From the NCBI RefSeq assembly GCF_001509475.1, contig NZ_LLZG01000391.1, positions 1 to 64,000 on the forward strand: a stretch of DNA of 64,000 nucleotides, in the 5' to 3' direction. Positions 53,413-63,391 of the stretch are shown piece after piece. Positions within the stretch are counted from its first letter, which is position 1. Every line of letters begins with the position of its first letter. The position numbers were made by a program, and so were the translations under genes. The notes under the pieces were generated by a model that was not told where the DNA came from, ran no database searches, and saw only the letters and a program-made list of their open reading frames with translations. This stretch comes from Streptomyces regalis. Its GTDB lineage: Bacteria; Actinomycetota; Actinomycetes; Streptomycetales; Streptomycetaceae.

Positions 53413-55464
53413 TTACTCGGTGATGATCGCCGGGTCGCTCACACCCGGCCGCCCGTTCTCGACGTGCCCGGCGAACCGCCGCAGGAACGCCGGGTCGCCG
53501 TCGGAGGTGACGGTCAGGTCGTACCAGCGCCGGCTCACCGCGAGGTCGACGGTGCGCCGCACCGTGGCGCCGGGCCGCACGGTCACCGTCGTGGGGCGGC
53601 CGCCGTACCCGTTGGCGATCTTCAACCGAGCGGTGGCGGTGCCCTTGTTGGTGAAGGTCAGCTCGATGTCGTCGCCGGTGTGCCGGGCGGTGACCTCGGG
53701 GCCGGCCGCCTTGTTGGAGCCCTTGAAGCAGCGCACGAAGCCGGCCGGGCCGTGCACGGTCAGGTCGTACGAGCCGTTCGAGTACACCGAGTTCCAGGTG
53801 TCCGCGATGCTCTTGCCGGCCTCGGTGGTGTACGTCCAGGGGCCGTCGGTGCGATTGCCGGACGTCACGTGGAAGGCGGCACCGGCCTTGGCACCGGAGG
53901 CGAAAGCCAGCGTGAACTTGCCGGCCGCCGCGTCCACCGAACCGTCCACGTACGGGGCGTACTTGAGCGGCCGGGAGGGGCGCAGGCCGCGCTCCTGCCG
54001 CGGCATGTCCGGGTCGGCCGGCGGCGTCGGCTTGTAGTCGGGGTGACGCTCGCGGTCCTGCGGCTCGTACTCGTCGGTCTCCGGCAGCGCGGCCGGGCGG
54101 CTGTCCTTGCGGGAGAAGTCGAAGGCCGAGGTCAGGTCGCCGCAGATGGCACGGCGCCAGGGGGAGACGTTCGTCTCCTTGACGCCGAACCGGCGCTCCA
54201 TGAACTGGAGGATCGAGGTGTGGTCGAGGGTCTCGGAGCAGACGTAACCGCCCTTGCTCCACGGCGAGACGACCAGCATCGGCACGCGCGGACCGAGGCC
54301 GTAGGGGCCGGCCGGGCGCTTGCTGTCGCCGGGGTAGAGGTCGAGCGAGACGTCGACCGTGGACTTGCCCTGGGAGGCGTCCTTCGGCGGGAGCGGCGGC
54401 ACCATGTGGTCGAAGAAGCCGTCGTTCTCGTCGTACGTGATGAACAGGGCGGTCTTGGACCAGACCTCGGGGTTGGCGGTGAGGGCGTCCAGGACCTGGG
54501 CGATGTACCAGGCGCCGTAGTTGGAGGGCCAGTTGGAGTGCTCGGAGAAGGCCTCGGGGGCGGTGATCCAGGAGATCTGCGGCAGCTTGCCGGCCTTGAC
54601 GTCGGCCTTCAGCCGGTCGAAGTAGCCGTCGCCGTTCTTGACGTCGGTGCCGGTGCGGGCCTTGTCGTACCAGGGGTCGCCGGGCCCCGCCTCGCGGTAC
54701 TTGTTGAAGTACAGCAGCGAGTTGTCGCCGTAGTTGCCGCGGTAGGCGTCCTCGATCCAGCCCCAGGAGCCGGCCGCGTCCAGGCCGTCGCCGATGTCCT
54801 GGTAGATCTTCCAGGAGATGCCCGCCTGCTCCAGGCGCTCGGGGTAGGTCGTCCAGCCGTAGCCGAGCTCGTCGTTGCCGAGGACCGGGCCGCCGCCCGT
54901 GCCGTCGTTGCCGGTGTAACCCGTCCACATGTAGTAGCGGTTCGGGTCGGTGCCGCCTATGAAGGAGCAATGGTAGGCGTCGCAGACGGTGAAGGCGTCG
55001 GCGAGGGCGTAGTGGAAGGGGATGTCCTCGCGGGTCAGGTACGCCATGGTCGTGGTGCCCTTGGCGGGCAGCCACTTGTCGTACTTGCCCCCGTTGTACG
55101 CCTGCTGACCGTCCGGCCAGCTGTGCGGCAGACCCTCCAGGAACTGCATGCCGAGGTCGTCGGCGTCCGGGTGGAACGGCAGGATCTCCTTGGTGCCGTC
55201 CGACTGGTGCCAGTTCGACTTGCCGTTGTCCAGCTTCACCGGGCACGGGTCGCCGAAGCCGCGGACGCCGCGCAGCTTGCCGAAGTAGTGGTCGAAGGAA
55301 CGGTTCTCCTGCATCAGGACGACGATGTGCTCGACGTCTTCGATCGACCCCGTGCGGTGGTTCGCCGGGAGCGCGGCGGCCCGCTGGATGCTGCTCGACA
55401 GAGCACTGAACGCCGTTGTCGCGCCCGCGAGTTGAAGAAATCGGCGCCGGTTGACTTCGGGCAT
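53413..55464 (-). CDS. Phosphocholine-specific phospholipase C, Tat-exported
   Basis: This 683-aa secreted phosphoesterase starts with a Tat signal (NRRRFLQLAGATTAFSAL). The catalytic domain has IVVLMQENRSFDHYFGKLRGVRGF, SFIGGTDPNRYYMWTG, FITYDENDGFFDHM and LDHTSILQFMERRFGV, the pattern of the PLC/acid phosphatase A family. Two C-terminal DUF756 (phospholipase C C-terminal) domains follow (about 505-590 and 595-683). It should release phosphorylated head groups such as phosphocholine, often under phosphate limitation. The ATG at 55464 fits the Tat signal. It is divergent from the MFS gene. Confidence 0.92.
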   Translation of the reverse strand: MPEVNRRRFLQLAGATTAFSALSSSIQRAAALPANHRTGSIEDVEHIVVLMQENRSFDHYFGKLRGVRGFGDPCPVKLDNGKSNWHQSDGTKEILPFHPDADDLGMQFLEGLPHSWPDGQQAYNGGKYDKWLPAKGTTTMAYLTREDIPFHYALADAFTVCDAYHCSFIGGTDPNRYYMWTGYTGNDGTGGGPVLGNDELGYGWTTYPERLEQAGISWKIYQDIGDGLDAAGSWGWIEDAYRGNYGDNSLLYFNKYREAGPGDPWYDKARTGTDVKNGDGYFDRLKADVKAGKLPQISWITAPEAFSEHSNWPSNYGAWYIAQVLDALTANPEVWSKTALFITYDENDGFFDHMVPPLPPKDASQGKSTVDVSLDLYPGDSKRPAGPYGLGPRVPMLVVSPWSKGGYVCSETLDHTSILQFMERRFGVKETNVSPWRRAICGDLTSAFDFSRKDSRPAALPETDEYEPQDRERHPDYKPTPPADPDMPRQERGLRPSRPLKYAPYVDGSVDAAAGKFTLAFASGAKAGAAFHVTSGNRTDGPWTYTTEAGKSIADTWNSVYSNGSYDLTVHGPAGFVRCFKGSNKAAGPEVTARHTGDDIELTFTNKGTATARLKIANGYGGRPTTVTVRPGATVRRTVDLAVSRRWYDLTVTSDGDPAFLRRFAGHVENGRPGVSDPAIITE

Positions 55465-55637
55465 GAGTGAGGGACCTCTTCCCATGGAGGGGGATTTGAC
55501 CGGCCGGTGATGACGGAATGCGCGCGGAAGGAGTGTTCCAGGAGCACCAAACGTCAGGGAAGGGTCTGGTGGCGCTCGTGTGAAAGTCGTCGGTACGGGA
55601 GGTGTGCCGGGGCCGGGGTGCGGGGATGGTCGCGATC

Positions 55638-57537
<1,900 letters not shown>

Positions 57538-57850
57538 CGCCCGGGGCCTTGTCGTCGACCTGCGTGTCGGGGCCGGCTGGCGCCGGAGGAAGCGGATCCG
57601 ACGTGGCGCTGACGTGCAGGTCGCGCCTCTACCTCGTTCACGTTGAAACGCAGACGCCTGGAGGGCCAAACGGCCGCGTCGGGAACAGCCGGGCCGGTCG
57701 GGACGGTTGCATCGACGACGGACCGGCGCCGCATGGGCGGGGAACTCGGAGACCACAAGGTCGTCCGCCCCACCAGGACCCGGGCCCCGGGATCGCGGTA
57801 CGCCCGCCGCGCACTCGGACCAAGACGTATTTCTGCAGGAGGACTGTTTC

Positions 57851-58684
57851 ATGACTGACCGGCCCTTGACGCTCATGGCAGTACACGCCCACCCCGACGA
57901 CGAGGCCACCGGAACCGGAGGGGTCCTCGCGCGGTACGCGGCGGAAGGCATCCGCACGGTTCTCGTGACGTGTACCGACGGCGGTTGCGGTGACGGACCG
58001 GGGGGTGTCAAGCCCGGCGATCCCGGGCACGATCCGGCGGCGGTCGCCTTGATGCGCCGTCGAGAACTTGAGGCGAGCTGTGAGGTCCTGAAGGTGAGCG
58101 ATCTGGAGATGCTGGATTATGCCGACTCCGGGATGATGGGCTGGCCGAGCAACGACGCCCCCGGCTCCTTCTGGCAGACCCCCGTGGCGGAAGGCGCTGC
58201 CCGACTCGCGGAACTCATGCGGCACTACCGACCCGACGTGGTCGTCACCTATGACGAGAACGGTTTCTACGGCCACCCCGACCACATCCAGGCCCACCGC
58301 ATCACTATGGCGGCGCTGGAGATGACCGCGCTGACACCGAAGGTGTACTGGACCACGATGCCCCGCTCGATGATGCAGCAGTTCGGGGAGACCATGCGCG
58401 AGTTCGGTGAGGACATGCCGGAGCCGGATCCTGCCGAGGCCGCCGCGCTGGCCGAGATCGGCCTCCCCGACGACGAGATCACCACGTGGGTGGACACCAC
58501 CGCGTTCAGCGGCCAGAAGTTCGACGCGCTGGCCGCCCACGCCAGTCAGGGCGAGAACATCTTCTTCCTCAAGATGGGCAAGGAGAGGTTCGGCGAGTTG
58601 ATGGGCATGGAGACCTTCGTACGGGTCCAGGACGCCACCGGCGCCACCGTACCCGAGAACGATCTCTTCGCCGGACTGCGCTGA
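57851..58684 (+). CDS. PIG-L family deacetylase (LmbE/Mca-like)
   Basis: This 277-aa zinc hydrolase of the MshB/Mca family has the metal motif AVHAHPDDEATGTGGVLARY (HPDDE) and the downstream GHPDHIQAHRITMAAL. The Asp and His ligands are all present. Mca cleaves mycothiol S-conjugates and MshB deacetylates the mycothiol precursor; the domain resembles Mca but the substrate is unproven. An AGGAGG ribosome-binding site lies 7 nt before the ATG at 57851. A detoxification role would fit the nearby redox genes. Confidence 0.88.
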   Translation: MTDRPLTLMAVHAHPDDEATGTGGVLARYAAEGIRTVLVTCTDGGCGDGPGGVKPGDPGHDPAAVALMRRRELEASCEVLKVSDLEMLDYADSGMMGWPSNDAPGSFWQTPVAEGAARLAELMRHYRPDVVVTYDENGFYGHPDHIQAHRITMAALEMTALTPKVYWTTMPRSMMQQFGETMREFGEDMPEPDPAEAAALAEIGLPDDEITTWVDTTAFSGQKFDALAAHASQGENIFFLKMGKERFGELMGMETFVRVQDATGATVPENDLFAGLR

Positions 58685-58940
58685 TCCGCCCGCCCGACCG
58701 GCCGGGAAGGCGGCAGACCCGGCGCGGCTCGCGCATCGTGCCCTCAACAGCCAGGCCCGCGCCCCTGAGGACGTCTCCTCCTCCTCCCCCCCGGCCAGGA
58801 CCGGATCGACGTGGGAGTGGAGGAGACCCTCTTCGACCGGCGCGTCACCGCCACCATGTCCCGCGCCCTGGGCGTTGGAGAACCACCCGCGCCCCCGGGA
58901 ACACCACCGCTCGTCGAGTTCAACCAGGGCGCGATCAATG

Positions 58941-59918
58941 TCATAGACCAGTCGCCAGTTTCCGGATGCGCGGGTGGTTCTCCAGTGCCCAGCGCACGGT
59001 CTTCGGCGGGCGTCCGAGCAGGGTTTCCAGCTCGTCGGTGATGCCGCCGTATCCTCCGCGGCCGATGATCCGGGTCAGGGTCTTCAGGTGCTCCGCGATG
59101 TGCGGGTACGCGGACATGTGGGTGTCCACGTAGGTCTCGTTCCAGGTTTCGATGTCTTCGGGAACATACGTGACCGGGCGTCCCAGCACGGCCGCGAAGT
59201 CCTCCGCGATCCCGTGCATGTCCTTCAGCTCCGGCCCGGTGAGCGCGTAGGACTTGGAGATGTGCGGCGCCGGGTCGGCCAGGATCTTCGCGCACAGTTC
59301 GGCGACATCGTAACCGGCGATGGGTGCGAGCCGGTGGTCGCCGAAGGGCAGGCGCAGTTCACCGTCGGCCAGAGTGCTCAGGGCCAGCCAGGTCATGATG
59401 GGGTTCTCGACGAAGAAGGCCGCCTGAATGTTTACGGTCGGGACGCCGGACCACTCCAGCACCCGCTCGGCGACCCAGTGGGCCCGCTGCTGCGGCGACC
59501 AGTTGGCGACGATTCCGCCGAGCCTCGCGCGCCGCTCTTCCTCCGGCGCGGTCATGTTGTCGAAGGTCATGAACGACTGCTCGTACTCGGAGATGTTGAC
59601 GAACACCTCGATGTCGCCCTGGGCCCGCGCCGCCGCGGCCATCAGGCTGACGGCGTCGGTGTAGTACGGCGACAGGCTCATGCTGAAGTAGATGCGCCGG
59701 ACGCCCTTCAGTGCGGCGGTCACGTCGGCGATGGTGAGCAGGTCACCGACGAAGACCTCGGCGCCGGCCTGGCGGAGCGAATGCGCGCGTTCGTCGTCCT
59801 GCCGTACGAACGCCCGTACCGGGTGCCCTTGTTCAAGCAGCATGTCGACCATCGTCCGGCTCACACCACCGATTTCGCCGGCGGCACCGGTGATCAGGAT
59901 GGGATTGCGCTCTGGCAT
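58941..59918 (-). CDS. NmrA-family NAD(P)-binding protein
   Basis: This 325-aa atypical SDR begins PILITGAAGEIGGVSRTMVDMLLEQG and contains VRAFVRQDDERAHSL and YALTGPELKDMHGIAEDFAAVLGRPVTYVPE. NmrA/HSCARG-like proteins are redox sensors or reductases that lack the SDR Tyr. The ATG at 59918 was chosen because the preceding frame is not conserved. It follows the SDR gene by 64 bp on the same strand, so it is probably co-transcribed. The 256 bp to its right end (58685-58940) contain only a short protein-like frame without a ribosome-binding site. Confidence 0.88.
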   Translation of the reverse strand: MPERNPILITGAAGEIGGVSRTMVDMLLEQGHPVRAFVRQDDERAHSLRQAGAEVFVGDLLTIADVTAALKGVRRIYFSMSLSPYYTDAVSLMAAAARAQGDIEVFVNISEYEQSFMTFDNMTAPEEERRARLGGIVANWSPQQRAHWVAERVLEWSGVPTVNIQAAFFVENPIMTWLALSTLADGELRLPFGDHRLAPIAGYDVAELCAKILADPAPHISKSYALTGPELKDMHGIAEDFAAVLGRPVTYVPEDIETWNETYVDTHMSAYPHIAEHLKTLTRIIGRGGYGGITDELETLLGRPPKTVRWALENHPRIRKLATGL

Positions 59919-59982
59919 CAAAGTGTCCTCTGTCTGGTGGGGGTGGGGCGGCTGTTCGGAAAGCCCAGGCAACGCCTGCGCG

Positions 59983-60801
59983 TCAGCCGGCCAGTTGGTT
60001 CATCTTGCGGATCTGCTTGTCGAAGACCCCGGCGGGGGCGAGGCGGCGCAGAACGCGAGCGCGTCCGGCCAGAGGGCCGGCTGTGTAGCGCGGCTTCGGC
60101 TTCGTATCGGTCGCTGCCGCGACGATCGCCTTGGCGACGACGGCGGGGGCGTCGCCGCCCCTGACCGCCTCCGCCAGCACGCGGTCGACGGTCTGCCGCT
60201 GCTTCGCGTAGGCGTGCAGGGGGGTGTCGGGCTTCGCGCTGTTGGCCTCGAATCCGGTCCTGGTGTAGGCGGGTTCGACGATGAGCGCCCGGACGCCGTG
60301 GTCACGGACCTCGTGGTCCAGGGATTCGGTGTAGCCCTCGACCGCGTGCTTGGAGGCGGCGTAGGCGGCCATGTAGGGCTGCGGCAGGAACCCGAGCACG
60401 GACGAGATGTTGATGATGCGCCCGCGTCGCTGAGCGCGCATGTGCGGCAGGACCTCGTTCACCATGCGCATGACCCCGAAGACGTTGGTGTCGAAGACGG
60501 ACTGGGCCTGCGCGAGGGAGGTTTCCTCGGCCGCACCCATCGAGCCGACACCGGCGTTGTTGACCAGGACGTCGATCCGCCCGAACCGCTCGCTCACCTC
60601 CTGGACCACTGCGGCAACCGAGGCGTCACTGGCGACGTCAAGTCCAAGGAACGTCACGCCGTCGAGCGGCGTGACGCGTGAAGTGTCACGGCTTGTGCCG
60701 ACTACCTCGAATCCGGCTGCGACCAGCGCGAGCGCGGTTTCCTTCCCGATGCCCGATGACGCACCCGTCACGAGTGCCACCGGCCGATCTGTCGTCATCA
60801 T
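59983..60801 (-). CDS. SDR-family oxidoreductase
   Basis: This 272-aa classical SDR has TGASSGIGKETALAL, the NNAG motif (DVLVNNAGVGSMG), catalytic Ser in INISSVLGFL and YxxxK (YAASKHAVEGYTE). The C-terminal region ends IRKMNQLAG. The substrate is unknown. The promoter in front (-35 TTGCAG, 17-nt spacer, -10 TACTAT) is overlapped by the AAACCGATCGGTTT palindrome, so the divergent TetR gene very probably represses it. Confidence 0.92.
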   Translation of the reverse strand: MMTTDRPVALVTGASSGIGKETALALVAAGFEVVGTSRDTSRVTPLDGVTFLGLDVASDASVAAVVQEVSERFGRIDVLVNNAGVGSMGAAEETSLAQAQSVFDTNVFGVMRMVNEVLPHMRAQRRGRIINISSVLGFLPQPYMAAYAASKHAVEGYTESLDHEVRDHGVRALIVEPAYTRTGFEANSAKPDTPLHAYAKQRQTVDRVLAEAVRGGDAPAVVAKAIVAAATDTKPKPRYTAGPLAGRARVLRRLAPAGVFDKQIRKMNQLAG

Positions 60802-60819
60802 GGACTCCCGAACTCACTC

Positions 60820-60835
60820 GAAACCGATCAGTTTC
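60820..60835. promoter_or_regulatory. TetR operator, imperfect copy
   Basis: GAAACCGATCAGTTTC is a 16-bp near-palindrome resembling the AAACCGATCGGTTT sites at 60845 and 62044. It lies between the divergent SDR and TetR genes, just before the SDR start. Confidence 0.65.
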
Positions 60836-60839
60836 CGCT

Positions 60840-60868
60840 ATAGTAAACCGATCGGTTTCCATCTGCAA
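60840..60868 (-). promoter_or_regulatory. SDR promoter overlapped by a TetR operator
   Basis: On the minus strand, TTGCAG (60868-60863), a 17-nt spacer and TACTAT (60845-60840) form a good promoter. The perfect 14-bp palindrome AAACCGATCGGTTT (60845-60858) fills its spacer, so repressor binding should block the SDR/NmrA operon. Confidence 0.7.
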
Positions 60869-60891
60869 GTTCGAGTAGGGAGAATGACCTC

Positions 60892-61416
60892 ATGGGCAGG
60901 ATGAGTGCGCAGGAGAGGCGTGAGGGCGTCATCCGCGCGGCGATCGCCGAGTTCGCGCGCACGGGCTACCACGGCACCTCCACCGCGGCGATCGCCGACC
61001 GGGTCGGCGTCACGCAGCCGTATCTCTTCCGGCTCTTCCCCGACAAGAAGACGATCTTCGTCTCCGCATTGCTGCGGAGCATGGAAGACACCCGCCTGGC
61101 TTTCGAGAGGGCCGCCGACGGACTGGAGGGCGGCGAGCGGGCCTTCCAGGCCATGACGAGCGCCTACGCGCAGCTGATCTCGACGCGCCCCGAAACGCTC
61201 CTGATGCAGATGCAGGGATACGTCGCCGTGGCGGCCGCCGAGGCGCAGGGTGACGACCTGATCGGTGAGGTCGTCCGGGCCGGCTGGATGAGGATTTGGG
61301 AGACCGTGCACCTGTCGCTGGGTGCTGATGCCGACAGGACCACGACCTTCTTCGCGTGCGGCATGCTCGGCAACACGCGTACGGCCGTAGGACTTCCCGC
61401 GAGTACGGGGAAGTGA
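60892..61416 (+). CDS. TetR-family regulator 1
   Basis: This 174-aa repressor has the helix-turn-helix REGVIRAAIAEFARTGYHGTS, TAAIADRVGVTQPYLFRLFPDK at residues 9-52. It continues with a ligand domain of about 120 aa that ends GMLGNTRTAVGLPASTGK. The protein is slightly short for the family. It is divergent from the SDR gene with two operator copies between them, indicating autoregulation and control of the SDR/NmrA operon. It converges with TetR 2 (25 bp between stops). Confidence 0.92.
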   Translation: MGRMSAQERREGVIRAAIAEFARTGYHGTSTAAIADRVGVTQPYLFRLFPDKKTIFVSALLRSMEDTRLAFERAADGLEGGERAFQAMTSAYAQLISTRPETLLMQMQGYVAVAAAEAQGDDLIGEVVRAGWMRIWETVHLSLGADADRTTTFFACGMLGNTRTAVGLPASTGK

Positions 61417-61441
61417 GGGAGCATTCTGGGTGGGTGGTGCG

Positions 61442-62011
61442 TCAGTGCACGCCTGCCGCGTCGAGCAGGGTGGTCACTGTGGGCGTGATGAGCCCGGTCA
61501 GGCTGTCGGCGCCGATTCCCGCGCGGGCGCTGGCGCCGTCGAAGACCATGCTGAGCTGCCGGGCCAGCAGACCGGGATCGTCCGCCCCGCCCTGTTCGGC
61601 CTCGGTGCGGAAGAAGGTGGTCAGGTTCTCCTTGACCTGGCGGGCGACTTGACTCGCGGGGTGACTCTGGTCCTTGAGTTCGATCTGTACGGCCAGGTAC
61701 CGGCAGCCGCGGAACTCGGGGGCGCCGGCCTGTGATTCCACCTGCTCGAAGACGTGCAGGATCCGCTCGCGGGGTGAGCGGCCGTCGTCCGCCGCGGGCA
61801 GGAGAGTTGCCACGTAGGCGGAGGCGCGCTCCTTCAGGCTTGCTGCCAGGAGTTCGTCCTTGCTCGCGAACAGCTGGTACATGGAGCGCTTCGACACTCC
61901 CGCCGCCTTGCACAGGGCCTCGACGCCGATGTTGACGCCGTCTCGGTAGGTGAGGGTGGCCGCTGCCTCCAGCAGCCGCTCCCTGGAGCTCAGTTTCACT
62001 TCGGTGGTCAT
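61442..62011 (-). CDS. TetR-family regulator 2
   Basis: This 189-aa repressor has a helix-turn-helix at SSRERLLEAAATLTYRDG, GVEALCKAAGVSKRSMYQLFASK. A C-terminal domain with FRGCRYLAVQIELKDQSHPAS and LARQLSMVFDGASARAG resembles the LmrA/YxaF-like TetR branch. The operator palindrome AAACCGATCGGTTT lies 33 bp upstream of its start (62044-62057), identical to the one at 60845. It probably shares a regulon with TetR 1. Confidence 0.92.
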   Translation of the reverse strand: MTTEVKLSSRERLLEAAATLTYRDGVNIGVEALCKAAGVSKRSMYQLFASKDELLAASLKERASAYVATLLPAADDGRSPRERILHVFEQVESQAGAPEFRGCRYLAVQIELKDQSHPASQVARQVKENLTTFFRTEAEQGGADDPGLLARQLSMVFDGASARAGIGADSLTGLITPTVTTLLDAAGVH

Positions 62012-62043
62012 ACCGCGAGGTTAACTCGAAGTGGAGAAAATTA

Positions 62044-62057
62044 AAACCGATCGGTTT
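62044..62057. promoter_or_regulatory. TetR operator, perfect copy
   Basis: AAACCGATCGGTTT, a perfect 14-bp palindrome identical to 60845-60858, lies 33 bp upstream of TetR 2 and 36 bp after the stop of the DUF3533 gene. Confidence 0.75.
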
Positions 62058-62092
62058 CCAGGGGGGTCGGGCAGAGGCTCGGCCTGCCGCTG

Positions 62093-63391
62093 CTACGCCG
62101 GGACGGCGGTCTTCTCAGGCGTCGTTTCCGCCGGGATGCGGTGCAGCCCCCTGCGGTCGTACCAGCCGAGTACGCCGAAACCGAACAGTGCTGCCGCCAC
62201 GAGGCCGGCCGCCATCATGACCCAGCCCCGCGTCAGGCCCGCGTCGCCCTGGGCGTCGTAGTAGAGGATCGAGCGGATTCCGCCGGTGATCTGCCGCAGC
62301 GGCTCGAACTCCGCGAGGAAGCGGTAGAAGCCGGGCAGCGCGTCGAGTGGGGTGGTGGCGCCGGCCGTGGGTACCGCCATCCCGATGAAGACCAGCGTGA
62401 CCACCAGCATGCCGGGTGTGCCGAAGACCGCGAGGAGGGTGAGCGCGCCGATTCCGGTGACGGCGATGGCACACACCGAGTACAGCCACAGCAGCGGCAG
62501 GTGGGGGGCGTCCATGCCCATGATGCCGACCGCGCCGGCCAGGACCAGGGTGCCCATCAGCAGGGACAGGCCAGCCATGAGGGTGCTGCTGATGGCGAGG
62601 GTCTGGACCCGGCTCGCCCGGATCAGTGGGCGGTGCAGGCGCAGCGGGCCCATGTCGTTGTGGGTGTAGCCGAGGGCGTGGTCGACCTGGCCGCTGATGA
62701 CGTTGGCGGAGAGCATGCCGACGACCACGAGGGTGAGCGCGTAGTAGAACGCCGTCAGACCCAGGCCGCTGTGTGAGTCGAGCGGATGGCCGTCCTTCAC
62801 CGTGACGGCGGCCGGGTCGGCGAGCAGGATGCGGGCCGCGGCGGGCAGCTTCGTCTGCTGGGCGCCGGTCTGCGCGGTCAGCTGCCTGCCGAGCTGGAGT
62901 GAGGCGTTCTCGGCCGCGGTCGTCGTCGCCGTCCGGGCCAGGCTGGAGCCGATGCTGCCGGCGGACTGGTTGGTGAGCACTGTCAGCGTTGGGCGGGCCG
63001 GGGTCCCGGCGGGTGCGGTGCCGGTCAGTGCGGTGGTGGCCGAGGTGAAGTCGGCGGGCACGACGAGCGCGCCGAACAGTTTGCCCTTGCCGAGCTCCTC
63101 CTTCATCTCCTTCTGGTTCATCACCTTCCAGTCGATCTTGTCCCCGCCAGCGGTGGACTTCTTGATCGACTCGGTGATCCGAGCCCCGAGGTTGACCTGC
63201 TTGCCGCCGACGGCGGCTCCCTTGTCGGCGTTGACCAGGCCGACCGGCAGTTCCTTCATGTGGCCGGCCGGGTCGATGTTGGCGCCGACGTAGAACACGG
63301 TGAACAGCAGCGCGAGGGCGCCCGTGATGACGCCGTTGGCGATCCACAGAGGCTTGGCGCGCAGGACGCGGAAGGGGTGGATGCCATTCAT
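62093..63391 (-). CDS. DUF3533 (SNG1/YhgE-like) membrane protein
   Basis: This 432-aa protein has one N-terminal helix (LWIANGVITGALALLFTVFYVGA). A large extracellular domain of about 190 residues follows (VGLVNADKGAAVGGKQVNLG, ALVVPADFTS, VLTNQSAGSIGSSLA). The C-terminus has five helices like ABC-2 permeases (FYYALTLVVVGMLSANVISGQ through LVAAALFGFGVLGW). DUF3533/YhgE proteins are linked to envelope export and drug tolerance. The start at 63391 overlaps the Fe-S protein stop (ATGA), so the two are translationally coupled. Confidence 0.88.
   Translation of the reverse strand: MNGIHPFRVLRAKPLWIANGVITGALALLFTVFYVGANIDPAGHMKELPVGLVNADKGAAVGGKQVNLGARITESIKKSTAGGDKIDWKVMNQKEMKEELGKGKLFGALVVPADFTSATTALTGTAPAGTPARPTLTVLTNQSAGSIGSSLARTATTTAAENASLQLGRQLTAQTGAQQTKLPAAARILLADPAAVTVKDGHPLDSHSGLGLTAFYYALTLVVVGMLSANVISGQVDHALGYTHNDMGPLRLHRPLIRASRVQTLAISSTLMAGLSLLMGTLVLAGAVGIMGMDAPHLPLLWLYSVCAIAVTGIGALTLLAVFGTPGMLVVTLVFIGMAVPTAGATTPLDALPGFYRFLAEFEPLRQITGGIRSILYYDAQGDAGLTRGWVMMAAGLVAAALFGFGVLGWYDRRGLHRIPAETTPEKTAVPA

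Noticed and set aside
58811..59041. Short plus-strand frame overlapping the 3' end of the NmrA gene
   Set aside because: No ribosome-binding site, no family and substantial overlap with a supported gene; may be a remnant but cannot be named.
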